DNA of 64,000 bases, taken from NCBI GenBank assembly GCA_030761205.1, contig JAULJL010000033.1, positions 3,665,501 to 3,729,500 of the forward strand, written 5' to 3'. The notes under the pieces were generated by a model. That model saw only the letters and a program-made list of their open reading frames with translations. It did not search any database and was not told the origin of the DNA. Source of the stretch: Fremontodendron californicum (lineage: Eukaryota; Streptophyta; Magnoliopsida; Malvales; Malvaceae). Both the position numbers and the translations under genes were made by a program. Of the stretch, positions 57,012 through 64,000 are shown one piece after another (position 1 is the stretch's first letter; each line of letters opens with the position of its first letter).

Positions 57012-58737
57012 TCAAAATTTTTCTAAAGCAAATACAACAGCCAAAAGTTCTTTTTCAGTAGTGGAATAGTTCAATTGAGCATCATTAAGAGTTTGGGAGG
57101 CATAATAAATGGCATGTGAGGCTTTGCCAACCCGTTGGCCCAAAATAGCTCCAATGGCATAGTCACTAGCATCACACATGATTTCAAAAGGTACATTCCA
57201 ATCTGGTGGTTGGATGATAGGAGCTGATGTCAAGAGTCCCTTCAATGTTTCAAACGCCTCTTTGCATTTATCATCAAAGTGGAAAACCACATCTTTTTGT
57301 AGTAGCTTGCAAAGAGGTAATGTGATCTTTGAGAAGTCTTTGATAAATCTCCTATAGAAACCTGCATGTCCAAGAAAAGAACGAACCTCTCTCACATTTG
57401 TGGGAGGTGGTAAAGAATGCATAATATCTATTTTAGACTTATCAACCTCTATCCCTCTAGAAGAAATAAGATGGCCCAAAACTATTCCTTGTTCTACCAT
57501 AAAGTGACATTTTTCCCAATTCAAAACAAGGTTAGTTTCCATGCATCTTTCAAGTACAAGTGTAAGGTTCTCTAGACATCTATCAAAAGAATCACCATAG
57601 ACACTAAAATCATCCATAAACACTTCTATGATGTTCTCTACATAATCTGAAAATATGCTAACCATACACCTTTGGAATGTAGCTGGTGCATTACAAAGAC
57701 CAAATGGCTTACGCCGGTATGCAAAAGTACCAAATGGACATGTGAATGTTGTTTTCTCTTGGTCCTCCGGAGCAATGGCTATCTGATTATAACCTGAAAA
57801 ACCATCAAGAAAACAATAATGAGAATGGCCAGCTAACCTTTCAAGCATTTGATCAATAAAAGGTAAAGGAAAGTGGTCTTTACGAGTTGTGGAATTAAGT
57901 TTACGATAATCAATACAAACTCGCCATCCTGTTTGAATCCTAGTAGGAACAAGTTCATTCTTATTATTTGTTACCACCGTTACACCTGATTTCTTTGGAA
58001 CCACTTGGACTGGGCTCACCCATTTGCTATCCGAGATAGGATAGATCACTCCAACATCTAGGAGCTTCAGTATCTCCTTTTTCACAACCTCCATCATAGG
58101 AGGGTTCAATCTTCTTTGTGCTTCTCTTGTTGGTTTGGACCCTTCCTCTAAGAAAATCCGGTGCATGCACATGGATGGGCTTATTCCCTTGATATCGGCA
58201 ATTGTCCAACCAATTGCTGTTTTATGCTCTCTAAGCACCCGGATAAGTCGCTCTTCTTGCAAAGGTGTGAGCTCTTTGGCAATGATGATCGGTAGTGTGT
58301 CCTTTTTACCTAAGAATACATATTTCAAGTGGTTCGGTAGTGGTTTCAACTCTAAAGTTGGTGCCTGCAAAATGGAAGGTAGAAGTTTCTCATTAGATAA
58401 AGGCAAATCAATAAATGAAACATCAAACCTTGTATCTTTAGGTTGCAGCGAGTGTAAAGATTCTAGTGCCCCTTCCACCTGGTCACTCAAGGCTAGTTTA
58501 GCATTCCCCATTCCGAGATGGTTGCTAAGGACTATTTCTACACTATCTTCACCATCTAGCTCATAAGCTTGCTGCACTAGTGAGTCAATTATATCAATAT
58601 TAAAAACAGAATGCACATCACTAGGATATCTCATGGCCTCAAAAATGTTAAAGCGAATTATTTCACCATCAAATTCCATAGTTAGAGTGCCATCATGTAC
58701 ATCTATTTTAGTTCTTGCTGTTTTCAAGAATGGTCTC
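57012..58737 (-). pseudogene. pol 5' half: protease end, reverse transcriptase and RNase H, ending at an in-frame TGA (element G)
   Basis: The frame enters from the protease end (RPFLKTA), cut by the solo LTR. The Athila-type RT core includes SPVQVVPKKSGVTVV (about 244-258), TGWRVCIDYRKLN (about 272-284), FLDGFSGYNQI, and the catalytic FMDD at about 376-379. RNase H starts with the MCDASDYAIGAIL block. The frame stops at TGA (57012-57014) after ALEKF, inside RNase H, while the same frame continues with SYLIG and the conserved YSDHAALKYL. This looks like a single nonsense change and not a programmed site. Confidence 0.88.
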
Positions 58738-60778
58738 TGATGCACCCAAAAGAGTGTATCTTATTTAACCTTGCACTAAAAAGATAAATTGTAAGTATAG
58801 TAGTTAGCAAGGGTCGAGTCCTCAGGGATTGGGTTTTAGTTTATAAGTTAATAGTTTAAAACTTAAATTCAAGAACAATAAAAGAAAAGGGGTTTTTGAA
58901 GCCAGATTTAAACTAAAGTAAATAATAAGAATAAGATGCAAGGCGGTATAACCAGCCAATAAAAATATATATACTAAATTAGGCGGTATAACCAGCCAAT
59001 AAAAATATATATACTAAATTAGGCGGTATAACCAGCCAATAAAAATAAAACAAAGTTAATATACAAATTAGGCGGTATAACCAGCCAATAAAAATAAATA
59101 TAAAAAATAAGCAAACTAAAAGTAAGAAAACAAACAAGTAAGAAGAATCAAATATGAAAAATATGGTTAAGGTTTCATTCTCCACCACTAGACATCATTA
59201 AGAATCAATTTCAGATCTATCAATATCAACCAACTATCAAAGTTAACAACCGTAGATAACAACAAGCTCTGTTACCCCAATCTTTCCTTAGTTTGTCGTT
59301 AAATAGAACAAGCTCTCTATTTAATCTCTAACCATTAAACAACCTAGAATAAGCTCTCTAAATTCAATTTAATGGCAGCTTTATGATGAGAAAGATAGGT
59401 TGATCTAAGCAACAAACACATAAGCTCGGATTGTTCAACTTAGGTTATGTTCCACTTTGCAATTATTGAAAACTTGACCATAATCATTAATCACAAATTG
59501 CCACTTATGAATAGGAAATCAAGACAATTACACGGATCAAGACTCCTAAACTAGCAATAGATAATTATCAAGATCTATCTAGTTGTACACCTAAATAAAT
59601 CTAGACAACATCATGAACAATTCTTGTAGAAGAACATAAGCAACTTTGATAGAAAATTAATGATAGATAGAATCTGAAAATCAATCACAAAACATGTCTA
59701 GGGCTTTGAAATCACCCTTAACCAAATAGAAGTTTAGCCTAGCATAGGCATTATAAACATAAACATAAAATTAAAGAAAATATAAGAAGAAAATAAAAGA
59801 AAGAAAGAAGAAGAGGAAGAATATTAATTATCCAACCTCTTGCTCTCTCTAAAGAAAAAGAAAACTAGAGAAAAGAAAGAAAACTAGAGAAAAGAAAGAA
59901 GAAGAAAACTTAGAGAATTTTATTAAAATGGCTAATATCCTACCTATGTACAATATGATCCCTTACAATCATCCAAGGCCCTCTATTTATACACATTTTG
60001 GAGGGCTAAATGACAAGAGACAAGCTTTACAAATTTCAAAGGTAGGTATATGACGATTTTGATCAGCCAACTTGATGGTCGATTTCGTCAATATTGGAGG
60101 CCTGATCTGATCACATGGTCTTCTAGAAAAAGGTTCCGCTATCAGTTACGGAACCATAGCCGTTGGAATCAGCTCATTTGCTGATGTGGTTAAGCAGATA
60201 TGGGCAAAATACGAAAACATGTCAGCACAGACGTCATTGCACATCAGCCACCTTGATGGTCGATTTCGTCAATATTGGAGGCTTTATCTGATCACATGGT
60301 CTTCTAGACAAATGTTCCCCTATCCGTTACGGATCCATAGCCATTAGAATCAGCTCATTTGCTGATGTGGATAAGCAGATATGGGCAAAATACGAAAACA
60401 GGTCAGCACAGACGTCATTGCACATCAGCCAACTTGATGGTCGATTTAGCTAGGGAAAACGACTCCGTTTCAAGAAGTGTAAAACATTAAAAAGATAGAT
60501 ATGCCTCTTAGCTTTGCACGGCTACAAATTTCAGCCTTATTGCTTCAGTGAAACTCCAGATATAGCTGATATGGCAAAAGGTGTCGGAACTGAAACTGAA
60601 CTGGATTTGCCCTTAATTCTAGTAATCTGAAATCACTCAAAGAAACTTGTGAAAAACACCAAAATACATAAAAATATAAAAGATCATAAACACAATTAGA
60701 CTAAACAATAATAACTCGTATTTGACACAAAACAATAATAAAACATAACTAAAAACTATATAATTATACGAGTTATCA
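58738..60778 (-). mobile_element. Family-1 solo LTR (2,041 bp) in the protease of G, target duplication GTCTC
   Basis: TGATGCACCC...GAGTTATCA, flanked by GTCTC at 58733-58737 and 60779-60783. No PBS or PPT adjoins it, only pol sequence. It shares the variant AAATAAATCTAGACAAC and the GGTATATGACG deletion with A, so it comes from the A-like subgroup. It has four minisatellite units and two U3 repeats. Confidence 0.93.
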
Positions 60779-61914
60779 GTCTCCCTAATAGAATAGGTGT
60801 GGGATTAGAAGACATCTCATCTTCCATCTCAATAACATAAAAGTCAGCGGGAAAAAACAATTCATTAACCTGTACAAGAACGTCTTCTACAACTCCTCTT
60901 GGATAAGTGTTAGAACGGTCAGCAAGTTGTATTATAACACCGGTTTCCTCTAATGGTCCTAGATTCAATGAAGCATAAATTGAATATGGCATGACATTAA
61001 TAGATGCCCCTAGATCTAGCATAGCACGCTCAAACCTGGTGTTGCCTATCTTACAAGGAATGGTAAACATACCTGGATCCTTGCATTTAGGTGGGAGTTT
61101 CTTTTGAAGAACAGCTGACACATTCTCCCCCACACTTACCTTTTCATTCCATTTCAACTTCCGTTTAGATGTGCACAACTCTTTTAGGAACTTGGCATAT
61201 CTTGGCACTTGCTTGATAGCATCTAGTAATGGAATGTTCACCTCTACTTTCCGGAAAGTTTCCAAAATTTCCTTTTCTTGCTCCTCCTTCTTTGACTTTG
61301 CTAACCTGCTAGGAAAAGGTGGAGGGGTTATATAAGAAGGAAAGGATGGTTTAGGAATTACCTTTTTTAGTGACTCGTTGGGATGTGAAGAGGATGCCAT
61401 GGTATTGTTCTCCCCTTGAGCACTATCATTTTGTGGTGTCTCTAGCTGTTTCCCACTTCTTAAAGTTATAGCATTGGCATTCTCTCTTGGATTCACTATG
61501 GTTTGGGAAGGTAATTTCCCAGAATCCCTTGCTTGCATTTGACTCATGGTTGTTGCCAATTGCCCTATTTGAGTCTCCAAATTTCGAATACTTGTCTTTG
61601 TTTCCTGTTGAAATTGAATTGTATTAGTAGAAAGAGCTTTAACAAGATCTTCAAGAGAAGTACCTGAATTTTGGGTGGGTGGTAGTTGTTGTCGGGTTTG
61701 GTATGGTTGTTGCACTCTTTGCTGAAAACCTGGTGGCCTGTGGTCAAATGGTGGAGGATTAGTTTGTGATTGGTTCCCTCCATAATTGAAGTTTGGATGA
61801 TCCCTCCATCCTGGATTGTAAGTGTTTGAGTAGGGATCATATTTCCTTGATTGGTTCTGAAATCCACCCATGGCATTCACATGTTCATTGGTATCCTCTT
61901 GAAGTGTTGGACAC
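60779..61914 (-). pseudogene. gag C-terminal part and protease start (element G), truncated at both ends
   Basis: Begins in the gag at CPTLQED, just after the I insertion. It contains an Asn/Tyr/Gln-rich stretch, NSGTSLEDLV, QFQQET, a long linker with PPPFPSRLAKSKKEE, then LQKKLPPKCKDPGMF and the aspartic protease with DLGASINVMP as the active-site loop (DLGA, the form usual in Athila relatives). It ends at the ILLGR motif, where the solo LTR starts. The upstream capsid part of gag is not in the window. The full-length gag alignment identifies the 312-aa ORFs of A, B, C, E and F as gag remnants. Confidence 0.87.
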
Positions 61915-63917
61915 TGATGCACCCAAAAGAGTGTATCTTATTTAACCTTGCACTAAAAAGATCAATTGTAAGTATAATGATTAGCAAGGGTCGAGTCCTC
62001 AGGGATTGGGTTTTAATCTATGAGTTATTAGTTTATAACTTACGTTCAAAGAGAACAATAAAAGAAAAGGGGTTTTTGAAGCCAGATTTAAACTAAAGTA
62101 AATAATAAGAATAAGATGCAAGGCGGTATAACCAGCCAATAAAAATATATATACTAAATTAGGCGGTATAACCAGCCAATAAAAATAAAACAAAGTTAAT
62201 ATACAAATTAGGCGGTATAACCAGCCAATAAAAATAAATATACTTTTAAAAATAAGCAAACTAGAAAAGTAAGAAAACAAGTAAGTAAGAAAAATCAAAT
62301 ATGAAAAATATGGTTAAGGTTTCATTCTCCACCACTAGACATCATTAAGAATCAATTTCAGATCTATCAATATCAACCAACTATCAAAGTTAACAACCGT
62401 AGATAACAACAAGCTCTGTTATCCCAATCTTTCCTTAGTTTGTCGTTAAATAGAACAAGCTCTCTATTTAATCTCTAACCATTAAACAACCTAGAATAAG
62501 CTCTCTAAATTCAATTTAATGGCAGCTTTATGATGAGAAAGATAGGTTGATCTAAGCAACAAAAACATAAGCTCGGATTGTTCAACTTAGGTTATGTTCC
62601 ACTTTGCAATTATTGAAAACTTGACCATAATCATTAATCACAAATTGCCACTTATGAATAGGAAATCAAGACAATTACATGGATCAAGACTCCTAAACTA
62701 GCAATAGATAATTATCAAGATCTATCTAGTTGTACACCTAAATAAATCAAGACAACATCATGAACAATTCTTGTAGAAGAACATAAGCAACTTTGATAGA
62801 AAATTAATGATAGATAGAATCTAAAAATCAATCACAAAACATGTCTAGGGCTTTGAAATCACCCTTAACCAAATAGAAGTTTAGCCTAGCATAGGCATTG
62901 TAAACATAAACATAAAATTAATGAGAATCTAAGAAGGAAATAAAAGAAAGAAAGAAGAAGAAGAAAATAAAGAAAAAGAAAACTAGAGAAAAGAAAGAAG
63001 AAGAAAACTTAGAGAATTTTATTACAATGGCTAATTTCCTACCAATCTACAATATGATCCTCTACAATCATCCAAGGCCCTCTATTTATACACATTTTGG
63101 AGGGCTAAATGACAAGAGACAAGCTTTACAAATTTCAAAGGTAGGTATAATAGGTGGGTGCATTTTTCTAACAATTTTCGTCATATTGTATGACCATTTT
63201 GATCAGCCAACTTGATGGTCGATTTTTTCAATCTTGGAGGCCTGATCTGATCACATGGTCTTCTAGAAAAATGTTCCCCTATGAGTTACGGATTCATAGC
63301 CGTTGGAATCAGCTCATTTGCTGATGTGGAAAAGAAGATATGGGCAAAATACGAAAACAGGTCAGCACAGACGTCATTGCACATCAGCCAACTTGATGGT
63401 CGATTTCTTCAATATTGGAGGATTTATCTGATCACATGGTCTTCTAGAAAAATGTTCCCCTATCAGTTAGTGATCCATAGCCGTTGGAATCAGCTCATTT
63501 TCTGATGTGTATCGGACGATATGGTCAAAATGCGAAATCTGCTCAGGACAGACGTCATTGCACATCAGCCAACTTGATGGTTGATTTCGCTAGGGAAAAC
63601 GACTCCGTTTCAAGAAGTGTAAAACATGAAAAAGATAGATATGCCTCTTAACTTTGCACGGTTAAAATTTCAGCCTTATTGCTTCAGTGAAACTCCAGAT
63701 ATAGCTGATATTGAAAAAGGTGTCGGAACTGGAACTAAACTGGATTTGCCCTTAATTCTAGTAATCTGAAATCACTCAAAGAAACTTGTGAAAAACACCA
63801 AATTACATAAAAATATAAAAGATCATAAACACAATTAGACTAAACAATAATAACTCGTATTTGACACAAAACAATAATAAAACATAACTAAAAACTATAT
63901 AATTATACGAGTTATCA
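61915..63917 (-). repeat. 3' LTR of element I (2,003 bp)
   Basis: TGATGCACCC...GAGTTATCA of the GGTATAATAGGTGGG subtype. The minus-strand TATA box TATAAATA lies near 63083-63090. Confidence 0.9.
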
Positions 63918-63932
63918 CACCCCCACACTTAG
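63918..63932 (-). other. Polypurine tract of element I
   Basis: Sense CTAAGTGTGGGGGTG next to the LTR end, which shows that the element body lies to the right. Confidence 0.85.
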
Positions 63933-64000
63933 ATTGTTGCTAGTCCCTAGCAACGACTCAATAAAAATAAAATAAGAAAATCTAATCTAATCCATTTTCG

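Larger units (their letters stand above)
49685..61914 (-). mobile_element. Element G: pol-bearing Athila-lineage element with accessory genes (right end lost to insertion)
   Basis: In sense: gag-protease (61914 down), RT-RNase H, integrase, Cys-rich gene, LOG, 3' region, PPT, 3' LTR (49685-51501). The left flank is GTGGG. The protease is split by a solo LTR (58738-60778) and gag is cut at 61914 by element I, so G's 5' LTR is outside the window or lost. It shows that the two genes sit downstream of integrase, the position of the env-like ORF in Athila elements. It is inactive through the two insertions and one in-frame stop. Confidence 0.85.
61915..64000 (-). mobile_element. Element I: left end of a minus-strand family-1 element (continues past the window)
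   Basis: LTR 61915-63917 is followed by PPT 63918-63932 and about 68 bp of the usual 3' region, then the window ends. It is inserted in the gag of G after GACAC. It has two U3 repeats and three minisatellite units. Confidence 0.85.

Overview
The window is a piece of a plant nuclear genome, most likely a eudicot. It is AT-rich and consists almost entirely of nested, tandem and recombined LTR retrotransposons. I found no ordinary host gene, tRNA or rRNA, no CRISPR array and no bacterial signal. Nearly every base belongs to one Ty3/gypsy (Metaviridae) family. Its 1.7-2.4 kb LTRs read TGATAACTCG...GGTGCATCA in the sense direction. The primer-binding site matches the 3' end of tRNA-Asp (TGGCGCCGTTGCCGGGGA) and the polypurine tract is AAGTGTGGGGGTG. 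The one pol gene present has Athila-lineage features. A related LTR family (TGATAAGCTC..., family 2) and an unrelated 674-bp solo LTR (family 3) are also present.

Layout: 1-697 plus-sense LTR fragment; 698-7815 element A (minus, pol-less); 7816-9545 a tandemly duplicated truncated LTR; 9546-18018 element B and 16283-25019 element C (minus), in tandem and sharing the middle LTR; 25020-27142 the 3' end of a plus element D; 27143-32942 remains of a plus element K with family-2 LTRs, interrupted by two solo LTRs; 32943-33386 LTR fragment; 33387-35012 plus 44757-44952 the 5' LTR of plus element F, split by the complete element E (minus, 35013-44751, target duplication CTTAT); 44953-47368 the F interior; 47369-49684 repeated LTR fragments; 49685-61914 element G (minus), the only one with gag-protease-RT-RNase H-integrase, interrupted by a solo LTR at 58738-60778 (target duplication GTCTC); 61915-64000 the left end of another minus element, I, inserted in the gag gene of G.

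The most interesting content is a two-gene cassette between gag/pol and the 3' LTR, where Athila elements usually carry an env-like ORF. The first gene encodes a 178-aa protein with a basic, Cys-rich centre resembling the nucleic-acid-binding Cys-rich proteins of carlaviruses. The second is an intronless, full-length LOG-type (cytokinin riboside 5'-monophosphate phosphoribohydrolase-like) gene. The cassette occurs in B, C, E and G and, in part, in F; it is absent from A. It therefore sits both in the pol-bearing element and in pol-less relatives, which keep LTRs, PBS, PPT and a 312-aa gag-derived ORF and presumably depend on elements like G for enzymes. Each accessory gene has a TATA-like box and a pyrimidine-tract-CAG splice-acceptor-like site just upstream of its ATG, so expression from a spliced or internally initiated RNA is plausible.

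All of this was read by eye. Family assignments rest on motifs and comparison of copies within the window, not on database searches.
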